This document shows, piece by piece, positions 8,538 to 17,155 of a DNA stretch of 64,000 bases. The stretch is from DATLFA01 sp035525225 (GTDB lineage: Bacteria; Actinomycetota; Acidimicrobiia; Acidimicrobiales; WLNW01), in NCBI GenBank assembly GCA_035525225.1, contig DATLFA010000034.1, forward strand, positions 124,001-188,000, read 5' to 3'. Under the pieces are notes generated by a model. The model was not told the origin of the DNA, did not search any database, and saw only the letters and a program-made list of their open reading frames with translations. Every line of letters starts with the position of its first letter. The stretch's first letter is position 1. The position numbers were made by a program, and so were the translations under genes.

Positions 8538-9374
8538 TCAGCGGGCGCCGGTGGGGATGCCGGCGCCGACGGTGCAGCGCCGCACGAGCCGCCGAGACGG
8601 GAAGTGGTCGGACAGCGCGCGGTGGTTGGTGCAGCGCTCGTCCCACACGACGACGTCGTTGGGCTCGTAGTGCCACCGAACCTGGATGTTGGGGTCGTCG
8701 AGTTGCGAGCGCAGGAAGCGGAGTAGCAGTTCGCTCTCGGCCTTGTGCATGCCGGTGATCCCCTTGATGTAATCACCGCACATGTAGAGCGCTTTGCGCC
8801 CGGTGACGGGGTGCACCCGCACGATCGGGTGTTGCGCTCCTTGGAACTGATCGGCGACCCGCTGGTAGATCTCCTCGCCGTATTGCAACACGGTGGCGTC
8901 GTGGAACCAGTCGCCCACGTGCACGTCCCACGTGAGCGGGTCGACGACCTGTTGCATCGTCGGCGAGAGCTTTTCGTACGCGGCGTAGAGGTTGAGCCAG
9001 AGCGTGTCGCCACCGACGGGCGCGGTGAGGCGCATGCTGAGCACCGCGATATCGGGCGGCTCGGCCAAGAACGCAGCGTCGGTGTGCCACAGGTCGGCTT
9101 TGGGTGGGCTGTCGGGAGTGTCTTCGATGAACTCGATGGGTACGTCGAGGCCGCGGGCGCGCGTCGTCGGATAGACGTTGGGTGCACCAAAGCGCGACGC
9201 GAATGCGAGATGCTGATCGTCGTCGAGATCTTGGTCACGGAAGAAGAGCACCAGGTGTTGCATGAGTGCGTCGTAGATCGCCGAGAACTCGTCGTCGCTC
9301 AGCCGGTCGCGCAGGTCGACGCCACTGACGATCGCGCCGAGCGAGCGGGCAATGGGTGTCACCTCGATGCTCAC
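8538..9374 (-). CDS. TauD/TfdA-family Fe(II)/2-oxoglutarate dioxygenase
   Basis: The 278-residue enzyme has the facial triad of the TauD/TfdA family: H97-x-D99 in LWHTDA and distal His251 in NHRALSD. It also has the 2-oxoglutarate-binding arginine in RRLVRR (261-266). Family members couple 2-oxoglutarate decarboxylation to hydroxylation of sulfonates, aryloxyalkanoates or carnitine-like compounds. The GTG start at 9374 overlaps the upstream amidohydrolase stop (GTGA), so both are translated from one message. The pairing with an amidohydrolase suggests a degradative route; the substrate is unknown. Confidence 0.88.
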   Translation of the reverse strand: MSIEVTPIARSLGAIVSGVDLRDRLSDDEFSAIYDALMQHLVLFFRDQDLDDDQHLAFASRFGAPNVYPTTRARGLDVPIEFIEDTPDSPPKADLWHTDAAFLAEPPDIAVLSMRLTAPVGGDTLWLNLYAAYEKLSPTMQQVVDPLTWDVHVGDWFHDATVLQYGEEIYQRVADQFQGAQHPIVRVHPVTGRKALYMCGDYIKGITGMHKAESELLLRFLRSQLDDPNIQVRWHYEPNDVVVWDERCTNHRALSDHFPSRRLVRRCTVGAGIPTGAR

Positions 9375-10435
9375 GGCGCGTCGAACCCGTAAACCTGTTG
9401 CGCGTTGCCACCCATGATCGCCGTGGCCGCCGTGTCGCCCAAGAGGTCGCGCACGCGTTGCCACACCGCGGGCGTGTCGCCAAAAGTGCCCTCGGGGTGG
9501 GGATAGTCGCTCGACCACAACACCCGATCGACCCCGATGTGCTGGATCTGCTCGAGGCCACGCGGATCGTCCATGAAGGTGGCGTAGCACTGGGTGTGCC
9601 AGTAGTGGCTGGGCGGGTGGGGTAGGCGCGGTTCGAGATAGGAGGCGAACTCGCGGTGGACGCGATCGGCATGGTCGAGCACCGACGGCACCCAACTGAT
9701 GCCGCCCTCGGTGAACACGACCCGCAGTCCCGGGTGGCGATCGAGCAGACCGGTGAAGACGAGATAGGACCAGAGCTTGCGGAACGGTTGCATCGACACC
9801 GTGAGGAATGTGCCGAGGCCACCCGGCCCGTTGTCGTCCGGCGCTTCGCTGATGTGGAAGTTGAGCGGCAGCCCCGCCTCTTCGATGGCCCTCCACATGG
9901 GCTCCATCTCGGCATCGGCATAGCGAATGTCGCGCGGATAGTTCGGCAACATCATCGTCTTGAAGCCGAGTGACTTGAGATGCCCGATGTAGTCGGCGGT
10001 CGCCTCGGGTCGGTACACAGTGGGCAGGATGGGTACGCCGTGGAGCCGACCGTTGGACGAGCCACACCAACTGGCCAACCACTCGTTGAACGAGTTGAGG
10101 CAAGCGAACATGAGATCGCGGTCGGCGATGCCCGACATCGACATCGCCCGTTGCGGGAACTGGATTGCGATGTCGATGCCCTCGCGGTCGAGCACGGTCA
10201 CGCGATCATGCACGTCCATCGAGCCGAGGGCGTCGTCGGAGAACTGCATCAACTGGGGGAACAGCGTGAACGTGCGCAGCACGTGCGCCGAACTGTCGAG
10301 CGCGATACCGACACCGACGAGACGAGGGGCCCGATCTCGATCTTTGGGCGGCAGAGAACGGGGCAGCCAGTCGTCCCAGAATTCACGGGATTCGACGACG
10401 TGTTCGTCAGCAGAAATGACAACCGAGGCGACCAT
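9371..10435 (-). CDS. Amidohydrolase family 2 (ACMSD-like TIM-barrel hydrolase/decarboxylase)
   Basis: The 354-residue protein resembles the amidohydrolase-2/ACMSD branch. It has N-terminal SADEHVVE (metal-site region, with D-E-H in place of H-x-H), central NFHISEAP with a ligand His, FTEGGISWVP, and C-terminal LWSSDYPHPEGTF with the conserved Asp-Tyr-Pro-His. Such enzymes hydrolyse or decarboxylate aromatic and heterocyclic acids using one Zn or Mn. It is the first gene of a two-gene operon with the TauD-type dioxygenase. It appears leaderless: TACGCT lies 6 nt before the ATG. It is divergent, with a 25-bp gap, from an amidohydrolase of a different branch. Confidence 0.85.
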   Translation of the reverse strand: MVASVVISADEHVVESREFWDDWLPRSLPPKDRDRAPRLVGVGIALDSSAHVLRTFTLFPQLMQFSDDALGSMDVHDRVTVLDREGIDIAIQFPQRAMSMSGIADRDLMFACLNSFNEWLASWCGSSNGRLHGVPILPTVYRPEATADYIGHLKSLGFKTMMLPNYPRDIRYADAEMEPMWRAIEEAGLPLNFHISEAPDDNGPGGLGTFLTVSMQPFRKLWSYLVFTGLLDRHPGLRVVFTEGGISWVPSVLDHADRVHREFASYLEPRLPHPPSHYWHTQCYATFMDDPRGLEQIQHIGVDRVLWSSDYPHPEGTFGDTPAVWQRVRDLLGDTAATAIMGGNAQQVYGFDAP

Positions 10436-10460
10436 GCGCTCAGCGTATAGCGTGGGATGC
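10436..10460. promoter_or_regulatory. 25-bp bidirectional promoter with interlocked -10 elements
   Basis: This second 25-bp gap lies between divergent start codons. On the plus strand TAGCGT (10448-10453) is 7 nt before ATG 10461. On the minus strand TACGCT (10447 down to 10442) is 6 nt before ATG 10435. The geometry, 7 nt and 6 nt spacers around a central TATA (10446-10449), is the same as at 472-496. Both messages should be leaderless, and initiation in the two directions should be mutually exclusive. Confidence 0.6.
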
Positions 10461-12140
10461 ATGCATGATCTCGTCATTCGCCGCGGCCAGGTAGTCGACG
10501 GCACAGGGTCCGCAGCGCTCGTGACCGATATCGCTATCGACGGTGGTGTGATCACCGAGGTCGGCGACGTGGGGGCGGCCCGTCAGACCATCGAAGCCGA
10601 TGGCCTGCTCGTCACCCCTGGTTTCGTCGACGTACACACCCACTACGACGCGCAGGCGATGTGGGACGAGCAACTCGGTTCGTCGTGCTGGCACGGCGTC
10701 ACCACTGCGGTGATCGGCAACTGCGGCGTCGGTTTCGCGCCCGTGCGCCCCGAGCACCGGCCGTTCCTCGCGAAGGCCATGGAGGGCGTCGAGGACATCT
10801 CGGTCGCGGTGCTCGACGAAGGCCTCGACTGGGGTTGGGAGACATTCACGGACTATCTCGATGCTCTCGACCGGCGCCATCGCGTCATGGACGTGGCGGC
10901 ATTGTTGCCCCATACGCCACTACGGCTCTACGCGATGGGTGAGCGCGCGTTCGACGGCCGCAACATTCCGACGCCCGACGAGCTCGAGACGATCACCGCC
11001 ATCGTACGCAATGCCCTCGAAGCAGGCGCCGTCGGCGTCGCCACGCTGCGCACGCAGATCCATCGCACCAGCGACGGCGATCTCATGCCGACTTTTTGTG
11101 CCGGCGACGCCGAGTTGGGTGCCATCGTCGAAGGCATGCGTCAGGCGAACCGCGGGTTCTTCGAGGTCGCGGCCGATTACGCCACCGACCCGCAAGAGGT
11201 CGAGTTCGAACGTTTCCGTCGCATCGCCGCGGTTCGGCCGTTCACGATGCCGGTCACGCAGACACACACCGACCCCGACGACTACCGCGTGTTGATGGAC
11301 TTCATCACAAAGGCCAACGAAGACGGCTTGCGCATGACGGCGCAGGCAGCGATCCGACCCGTTGCGCGCGTGCTCGGGCTCGACAGCACGTCGCAGTTCT
11401 TCGCGGTGTGCCCTTCGTACCAGCCCTTTGCCGACCTGCCGCTCGCCGAGCGCATCATCAAGCTGCGTGATCCCGAGGTGAAAGAGCGCATCGTCGCCGA
11501 AGCGACGGCCATCCCGCAGCGGTGGGACTTCGAATGGATCTACCCGATCGACGACCAGTTCAGCTACGAGCCCGATCTCGATCGGTCGATCGGTGCGCAG
11601 GCCCGCGCTCTCGGACAACGACCATTCGAACGCATCTACGACGTGCTGCTCGAAAATGGTGGTCAGTCGTTCATTTTCTGTCCCTCGCGCAACTTCGCCG
11701 GCGGCACGGCCGAGGCCGTGCGCGACATGTTGCTGTCGCCCTACTCGGTGCCCGGCCTGGGTGACGGGGGAGCGCATGCCACCTACATCTGCGACATGTC
11801 GTTCCCGACCACGCTGCTCGCGCACTGGGGGCGTGATCGCACTCGCGGTCAGCGTCTGCCGGTGCCGTTGCTCGTGCGCAAGCACACCCTCGATTCGGCC
11901 AAGCTCGCAGGCTTCACCGACCGCGGGGTGATCGCTCCCGGCTACCGCGCCGACATCAACATCATCGACTTCGACAAGCTGCGGGTACTACCGCCCACGA
12001 TGGCGTACGACTTCCCGGCCGGTGGTCGTCGCTTGGTCCAGCGGGCCGAGGGATACCGCAACACGATCGTCGCCGGCGAGGTCACCTATGTCGACGGCGA
12101 GCACACCGGTGCCGTCCCGGGACGCGTCGTCCGGGGGTAG
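10461..12140 (+). CDS. N-acyl-D-amino-acid deacylase-like amidohydrolase
   Basis: The 559-residue protein belongs to the D-aminoacylase/dihydroorotase-like amidohydrolase group. Visible marks are the beta-sandwich start VDGTG, the metal motif H59-T-H61-YDAQ after TPGFVDV, the SSCWHGVTTAVIGNCG block, the late catalytic region LGDGGAHATYICD, and the closing YRADINIIDFD typical of urease-fold enzymes. Members deacylate N-acyl-D-amino acids or open cyclic amides. A paralogue with the same block order lies at 13102-14739. It is probably leaderless (TAGCGT 7 nt upstream). Confidence 0.85.
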   Translation: MHDLVIRRGQVVDGTGSAALVTDIAIDGGVITEVGDVGAARQTIEADGLLVTPGFVDVHTHYDAQAMWDEQLGSSCWHGVTTAVIGNCGVGFAPVRPEHRPFLAKAMEGVEDISVAVLDEGLDWGWETFTDYLDALDRRHRVMDVAALLPHTPLRLYAMGERAFDGRNIPTPDELETITAIVRNALEAGAVGVATLRTQIHRTSDGDLMPTFCAGDAELGAIVEGMRQANRGFFEVAADYATDPQEVEFERFRRIAAVRPFTMPVTQTHTDPDDYRVLMDFITKANEDGLRMTAQAAIRPVARVLGLDSTSQFFAVCPSYQPFADLPLAERIIKLRDPEVKERIVAEATAIPQRWDFEWIYPIDDQFSYEPDLDRSIGAQARALGQRPFERIYDVLLENGGQSFIFCPSRNFAGGTAEAVRDMLLSPYSVPGLGDGGAHATYICDMSFPTTLLAHWGRDRTRGQRLPVPLLVRKHTLDSAKLAGFTDRGVIAPGYRADINIIDFDKLRVLPPTMAYDFPAGGRRLVQRAEGYRNTIVAGEVTYVDGEHTGAVPGRVVRG

Positions 12141-12154
12141 ACCTGGGTTGACCG

Positions 12155-12182
12155 CGCCCGTCAGATCACGCCCGTCAGATCA
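12155..12182. repeat. Tandem 14-bp duplication
   Basis: CGCCCGTCAGATCA occurs twice in direct succession (12155-12168 and 12169-12182). It is followed by a second small duplication based on GTCAGCGGAG up to the stop codon of the cupin gene. It lies between two convergent genes. Like the 31-bp duplication at 2299, it sits at a gene's 3' edge; no function is evident. Confidence 0.75.
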
Positions 12183-12194
12183 GCGGAGGTCAGG

Positions 12195-12989
12195 TCAGCG
12201 GAGGTCGCCGACGAGGCGGCCGCCGCGGGCGAGGGCGCTCTCGAGCTCGGGCTCTTTGACCTTGCCGTACTCCTGCATCGAGGCGTCGCGGCGGAAGTTG
12301 ACGAACGCGATGCCGTTGGCGCCGGTCGTGACCGAGTAGCGCACATTCGCCGGCAATGCGAGACACGTGCCCGGCATGTACTCGGACCGGCCCATCACGA
12401 GGCTGCCGTCGAGAATGTAGATCAGTTCGTCTTGGCTGTGGCTGTGCGGAGTATCGCGGCGATGCGGTTCGTGCAGCGCCACGTGGAAGAACGCGATGCG
12501 CGACGAGCTCTGGGTCGAGTCCGCGAACCAGCGCGCCAGATAGTGCACGCCGTTGCCGGACTGGTACCAACCTTCGTCGCCGACCACGTGCACCGTGCGC
12601 CCTTCGCTCGCGGGCGGTCCGTACATGCCGTCGGTCGGCGGTGCCGGGTCGTACGCGCCGCCGTGGAGCATACGGGTCGGGCCGATCGCGCGGGCGGTGC
12701 ATTCGACGTCGGACTCGACGATGAGCGCGCCCCGCGTCGGGCATCGACGAACGGTGCCGTCGTGGTCGACCTCGAGCTCACCCTCGATCACATAGACCGC
12801 GTCGTCGCTGTGTGGGGCGCTCCAATGCAGCTCGGCGCCGTCGTCGAGCACCGAGTCGACCATCCAGATCGAATAGTCGTCGGGCGAGACGCGAACGGAT
12901 GACCGGACGCCGGTCGCTTTGCGATCAGGTGCCGCGTATGTCGTGCTCGGCGCAACGTCGTCGCGTGCGATGGCGGTGAACTTGGCCAT
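12195..12989 (-). CDS. Bicupin-domain protein
   Basis: The 264-residue protein contains two cupin barrels. The N-terminal one (about 50-115) has VYVIEGELEVDHDG. The C-terminal one (about 165-240) has HEPHRRDTPHSHSQDELIYILDGSL, where the HxH and Glu ligands are clear, followed by the second motif LALPANVRYS. Bicupins include dioxygenases and sugar or keto-acid isomerases. The start has a GGGGG site, and a -10-like TAGATT lies further upstream, so it is one of the leadered genes. It stands alone between two D-aminoacylase-type genes. Confidence 0.75.
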   Translation of the reverse strand: MAKFTAIARDDVAPSTTYAAPDRKATGVRSSVRVSPDDYSIWMVDSVLDDGAELHWSAPHSDDAVYVIEGELEVDHDGTVRRCPTRGALIVESDVECTARAIGPTRMLHGGAYDPAPPTDGMYGPPASEGRTVHVVGDEGWYQSGNGVHYLARWFADSTQSSSRIAFFHVALHEPHRRDTPHSHSQDELIYILDGSLVMGRSEYMPGTCLALPANVRYSVTTGANGIAFVNFRRDASMQEYGKVKEPELESALARGGRLVGDLR

Positions 12990-13101
12990 GGCGGTACCCC
13001 CAGGTGCTCGTTGAGCAATCTAGCCACACGGGTGGCGATAATCCGCCGCTGGTCAGTGTGTTACCGTCCGCGCGACGTGTGAACGGCGTGCCGGGGGGCT
13101 G

Positions 13102-14739
13102 ATGCGATCGATCTTGCGAGGAGGGCGCGTCGTCGACGGTACGGGCGCGCCGGCGGTAGCCGGCGATGTCGAAGTCGTCGACGGCCGCATCGGTCGTATC
13201 GGTGACGTCGGGTCGCACTCCGGCGCGCACGTGATCGACCTCGACGGGCTCGTGCTCGCGCCCGGGTTCATCGACATCCACACTCATTTCGATGCACAGC
13301 TCTTCTGGGACGCCGATTTCACACCATCGTGCTGGCACGGTGTGACCACCGCCATTCAGGGTAACTGCGGGTTCGGTATCGCCCCGACGCGTCCCCACGA
13401 GCGAGACCTGATCATGCAGACGCTCGAATTCGTCGAGGGCATGAACGTGAACACATTGCGTTCGGGCATCGATTGGTGCTTCGAGACGTTCCCCGAATAC
13501 CTGTCCGTCCTGCGGGAGCGTCCCAAGCGAATCAACCTCGGCTCGTACCTCGGTCATACGCCGGTGCGGACCTATGTGATGGGTGCAGACGACGCGGTCC
13601 GCCGCGTCGCCACCGAGGACGAGGTTGCGCAGATGCGCCGGATCGTGGTCGATGCGATGGAAGCCGGGGCCACCGGGTTCTCGAGTTCCTTTGCGCCCAG
13701 CCACAACGGCGCGCACGGGATGCCCGTGCCGAGCCGGCTCGCAGATGTGCACGAGCTGCGCGCGTTGTGCAGTGCCGTGGCCGACAGCGGCCGCGGCATC
13801 GTCGAGATCACCTATGGCCCTCAGATGCAGATCGAAGACGCGGCGCGATGGGCCGAGGAGCTGGGCGTGCGGGTCACCTGGGGTGCGCTACTCACCGGGT
13901 TGTTCGGGCCGCACGGCACCACGATCGAGATGCTCGACCGGGCAACGGCGATCTCGGGCGACATCTGGCCTCAGGTGAGTTGTCGCGAGATCGTGTTCTC
14001 GATGGCGCTCGAAGATCCCTATTACTTCGGCACCGCGCCATCGTTCAAGCGGGTGCTGCAAGCACCCCGCGCCGAACGCATCGCCGTCTATCGAGACCGA
14101 GCCTGGCGCGAAGAAGCCAAGGCCGACATCCCGATCCATCGGCCCGACGCCTACGTCAAGACGTCGATAGCCGAGTCGGTCGTGTTCGCGGGCGATCGTG
14201 GTCGCTCATTGGTCGACCTCGCGCGTGAACGCAACGTGCACCCCTTCGATCTCTGGCTCGACATCGCGATCGCCGAAGAACTCACGACGAGATTTCGTAT
14301 CGTGTCGCGCAACGCGGACGAGGTCGAGTTGACGCAACTCTTGCGCGACCCCCGAATCGTGCTCGGCGCCCACGATGCCGGCGCGCACGTCGAGATGCTC
14401 TGCGACTCGTGTTATCCCACGCATCTACTCGGCTATTGGGTTCGTCAAAAGCAGGCGATCTCTCTCGAACAAGCGGTGTGGCGCCTCAGCGGCCAACCGG
14501 CTGATCTCTGGCGCATACGCGAACGCGGCACGATCAAGTCGGGCTACCACGCGGACCTCGTTGCCTTCGACCCCGACACGGTTGCGGCGTTGCCCGCCGA
14601 TCGCGTCTTCGACTTCCCGGCCAACGGCGACCGTCTGGTGAGCCGCAGCAACGGCATTCACCACATCTGGGTGAATGGCCAGGCCACACGACATGACGGC
14701 GAAGACATTGCGGGCGCTGCTGCGGGCGTGATGGTGTGA
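13102..14739 (+). CDS. N-acyl-D-amino-acid deacylase-like amidohydrolase
   Basis: The 545-residue enzyme is a paralogue of the product at 10461-12140. It has RVVDGTG near the start, H60-T-H62-FDAQ after APGFIDI, SCWHGVTTAIQGNCGFG, the late GAHDAGAHVEMLCD catalytic segment, and HADLVAFD near the end. It is a probable hydrolase of N-acyl amino acids or related amides. A -10 TACCGT (13062-13067) and a G-rich site (GGGGGGCTG) give a leader of about 30 nt. It is followed after 19 bp by an SDR gene, which may process the hydrolysis product. Confidence 0.85.
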   Translation: MRSILRGGRVVDGTGAPAVAGDVEVVDGRIGRIGDVGSHSGAHVIDLDGLVLAPGFIDIHTHFDAQLFWDADFTPSCWHGVTTAIQGNCGFGIAPTRPHERDLIMQTLEFVEGMNVNTLRSGIDWCFETFPEYLSVLRERPKRINLGSYLGHTPVRTYVMGADDAVRRVATEDEVAQMRRIVVDAMEAGATGFSSSFAPSHNGAHGMPVPSRLADVHELRALCSAVADSGRGIVEITYGPQMQIEDAARWAEELGVRVTWGALLTGLFGPHGTTIEMLDRATAISGDIWPQVSCREIVFSMALEDPYYFGTAPSFKRVLQAPRAERIAVYRDRAWREEAKADIPIHRPDAYVKTSIAESVVFAGDRGRSLVDLARERNVHPFDLWLDIAIAEELTTRFRIVSRNADEVELTQLLRDPRIVLGAHDAGAHVEMLCDSCYPTHLLGYWVRQKQAISLEQAVWRLSGQPADLWRIRERGTIKSGYHADLVAFDPDTVAALPADRVFDFPANGDRLVSRSNGIHHIWVNGQATRHDGEDIAGAAAGVMV

Positions 14740-14758
14740 CGGCTCGCAACAGGACGGA

Positions 14759-15655
14759 GTGCGCGTGACTGGCGAATGTGCGGGTACGACCGCGATCGTG
14801 ACCGGTGGCAGTCGGGGCATCGGCAAGGCGATTGCGCAGCGGCTGGCCGCCGAAGGCGCGGCCGTATGTGTGACGAGCCGCAGTCTCTCGCCCGGCTCGC
14901 ACGCGTTCGCGGGATCACTCGAGGAGACCGTGGCCGAGATACGGGCGGCGGGTGGACGCGCGGTCGCGGTCGCTGCCGACTTCGGTGATCCGACCTTCGA
15001 TCGGCGACGGATCGTCGACGGTGTCCACGATGCGTTCGGCGCGCCCGTCGACATCCTCGTCAACAACGCGGCCGCGCCGCGCACTTTCCACTTCGGCCTC
15101 GAACAGACCACCCGCGACATCTTCATGGAGGCGGTCGAGGTCAATGCGTGGGCCGCGTGGGAGCTGAGCGCGCTGGTGGCCCCCGACATGCGCGCACGAG
15201 GCCGTGGGTGGATCTGCAACATATCGTCGCGCGCCGCGGGCCCCAAGATCGGCCCGCCGTTCGCCAAGTCGCAGGCCGGCGCGCAGATCTTGTACGGGTC
15301 GACCAAGGCCATGCTCGACCGCATCACCACCGGTGCCGCGATGGAGCTCTACGACGACAACATCGCGGTCAACACGCTCGCGCCGGAGGCTGCGGTCATG
15401 ACCGAGAATGCGTCGAGTCTGGTGAGCCCTCCGGCCAGCGCGATCGAGCCGATGGAAACCTTCGTCGAGGCGACCATCGCCTTGTGCACGTGCGACCCGC
15501 AAGTGTTGACAGGACGGGTCACCTACAGCTTGTCGTTGCTGGTCGAGCTGCGCCGTCCGGTGCGCACGATCGACGGATCCGCGCTGGTGGCGGGCTGGCA
15601 GCCCGACGAGATCGACCCGGCGAGGCTCATACCGTCGTACCTGCGCCAGGGCTGA
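14759..15655 (+). CDS. Short-chain dehydrogenase/reductase (classical SDR)
   Basis: The 298-residue Rossmann enzyme has TGGSRGIG (15-22) for cofactor binding, NNAA (102-105), catalytic Ser in NISS (about 156), and Y179-GST-K183. The insert between Ser and Tyr (AAGPKIGPPFAKSQAG) is longer than usual. GTG 14759 is used; GTG 14765 is an alternative. The gene follows an amidohydrolase by 19 bp. Its stop codon touches the stop codon of the convergent MetE-like gene with no base between them. Confidence 0.85.
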   Translation: MRVTGECAGTTAIVTGGSRGIGKAIAQRLAAEGAAVCVTSRSLSPGSHAFAGSLEETVAEIRAAGGRAVAVAADFGDPTFDRRRIVDGVHDAFGAPVDILVNNAAAPRTFHFGLEQTTRDIFMEAVEVNAWAAWELSALVAPDMRARGRGWICNISSRAAGPKIGPPFAKSQAGAQILYGSTKAMLDRITTGAAMELYDDNIAVNTLAPEAAVMTENASSLVSPPASAIEPMETFVEATIALCTCDPQVLTGRVTYSLSLLVELRRPVRTIDGSALVAGWQPDEIDPARLIPSYLRQG

Positions 15656-16801
15656 TCACCACAGCTCGCGCGACGCGATGGCAGCGCCTTCGACGAGGGC
15701 AGCCAGCTTGGCCCACACGATGCGCGTATCGACTCCGCCGCTCTCGAACATGGTCCCGAAGCCGCAATCGGCCCCCGCGATGACGCGCTCTTTGCCGACC
15801 GTGCGGGTATAACGGGCGATGCGTTGCGCGACCAGCTCAGGATGCTCGACGTAGTTCGTCGTCGTATCGAGGACGCCCGGGATGACAACCTTGTCATCGG
15901 GTAACTCGATGTCGCGCCACACCTTCCATTCGTGCGCGTGGCGTGGGTTGGCCGCCTCGAACGAGAGCGCGCCCGGCCTCGCCCGCAACACGGTCGGCAA
16001 GATCTCGTGGAGCGCGATGTCGTGGTTGTGCGGGCCTTCGTAGTTCCCCCAGCACAGATGCATCCGCATGCGATCTGGTGCAATGTTGGCCGTCGCATGA
16101 TTGAGCGCCTCGACATGCATGGCGATGACCTTCTTGAACTCGGGGATGCTCAAGTCGGAGAACTCCGAGTTGTGCGACATCGCGAGGTCGGGGCAATCGA
16201 TCTGCAGGACGAATCCGGCGTCGGCGATCGCCTCGTACTCGCGGCGCATGATGTCGGCGAGAGTGAAGACGTATGCCTCTCGACTCTGGTAGTAGCTGTT
16301 GGACAACATCACCGAGATCACGCCCGGTGATGCCGCCGTCATGAACACCTCGGACACCCGCTTGTCGCGGGTCGCCTCTCGCAGGCATTCGATGTCGCGG
16401 GTCACCGCGTCGAAGTCCTTCCACGCGAGAGGCCCGTTGCACGTGGGTACGCGCAGCGCGGCGAGTCCTCGGGGCGCCGCGGCGCGCGCCCATTCGGGGA
16501 AGTCGACCGAGTCGAGGCGCTTCGGGAAGACCGCCCTTCTTTCGCCGTCGAAGCCGGCGACCCGGTCGATGACGTAGGTCGCGTAGCTGGGCTTGTGTTG
16601 CTCGCCATCGTTGACGATGTCGAGCCCGATCTGGACCTGCTGATCGACGACCTCACGGGTCGCCGCAAGGGCGGCGCGCTTGATCTCGTCACCGCTGACG
16701 GGCTCGCCGCGTTCGCGTTGGCGCAACACCTCGAGGATCGACGACACCCTCGGGAGGCTGCCGGTGTGAGTGGTCAAGATGCGCTGTGTGCTGCGCTGCA
16801 T
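15656..16801 (-). CDS. Cobalamin-independent methionine synthase II-family zinc methyltransferase/lyase
   Basis: The 381-residue protein equals the C-terminal catalytic half of MetE. The zinc ligands are all present: His248 and Cys250 in MHLCWGNYEG, Glu282 in LSFEAAN, and Cys346 in AGADCGFGT. Stand-alone proteins of this size include epoxyalkane:CoM transferase-type enzymes and aromatic O-demethylation methyltransferases, so it need not make methionine. The N-terminal THTGSLPR (11-18) is typical. A GAGAAT element 6 nt before the ATG suggests a leaderless message. It is the only gene on this strand between 15.6 and 17.8 kb. Confidence 0.8.
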   Translation of the reverse strand: MQRSTQRILTTHTGSLPRVSSILEVLRQRERGEPVSGDEIKRAALAATREVVDQQVQIGLDIVNDGEQHKPSYATYVIDRVAGFDGERRAVFPKRLDSVDFPEWARAAAPRGLAALRVPTCNGPLAWKDFDAVTRDIECLREATRDKRVSEVFMTAASPGVISVMLSNSYYQSREAYVFTLADIMRREYEAIADAGFVLQIDCPDLAMSHNSEFSDLSIPEFKKVIAMHVEALNHATANIAPDRMRMHLCWGNYEGPHNHDIALHEILPTVLRARPGALSFEAANPRHAHEWKVWRDIELPDDKVVIPGVLDTTTNYVEHPELVAQRIARYTRTVGKERVIAGADCGFGTMFESGGVDTRIVWAKLAALVEGAAIASRELW

Positions 16802-17155
16802 CGGGCCATTCTCGCCGCCATCGGGCCCACGGGCGCGCCCCGCTTCGGATCGACGCCGGAAAAATGTTACGGATGTGTCGCAGCCGCATTACCCCAGGTG
16901 CCTGTGAATATATCGCTTTACGAGACCCATAGAGAATTGTGGTCAGGTCGGCTTCGGCTGGCGCCCTGTGTGAAAGTCATCCACACTCCATGGAACTTAG
17001 TGATGGCGTCGCGCATAGCACGGTCCGCCAGGCGATGGCCCAGTGGCAAGGACATGACATGAGGCACCGAGAAGTGGGTAAGGCTTGTCCAAAATTGGCC
17101 GATCATTACTTCCGTCATGCATCTGCAATATTGCACCGGTCGTCGAGGTAGCCGC
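16802..17155. other. Intergenic region (354 bp) upstream of the M23 peptidase gene
   Basis: No convincing gene is seen. The stretch is visibly poorer in GC than its flanks (for example around 16905-16945 and 17085-17135), and its short open frames do not have the third-position GC bias of neighbouring genes. It must carry the promoters for the divergent MetE-like and M23 genes. A long 5' leader with an RNA element is possible, since cell-wall hydrolase genes of actinobacteria often have one, but I could not match a known riboswitch by eye. Confidence 0.5.

Noticed and set aside
16802..17155. Possible riboswitch (for example cyclic-di-AMP type) before the M23 peptidase gene
   Set aside because: I could not find the conserved core motifs by eye. 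A covariance-model search would be needed to support it.
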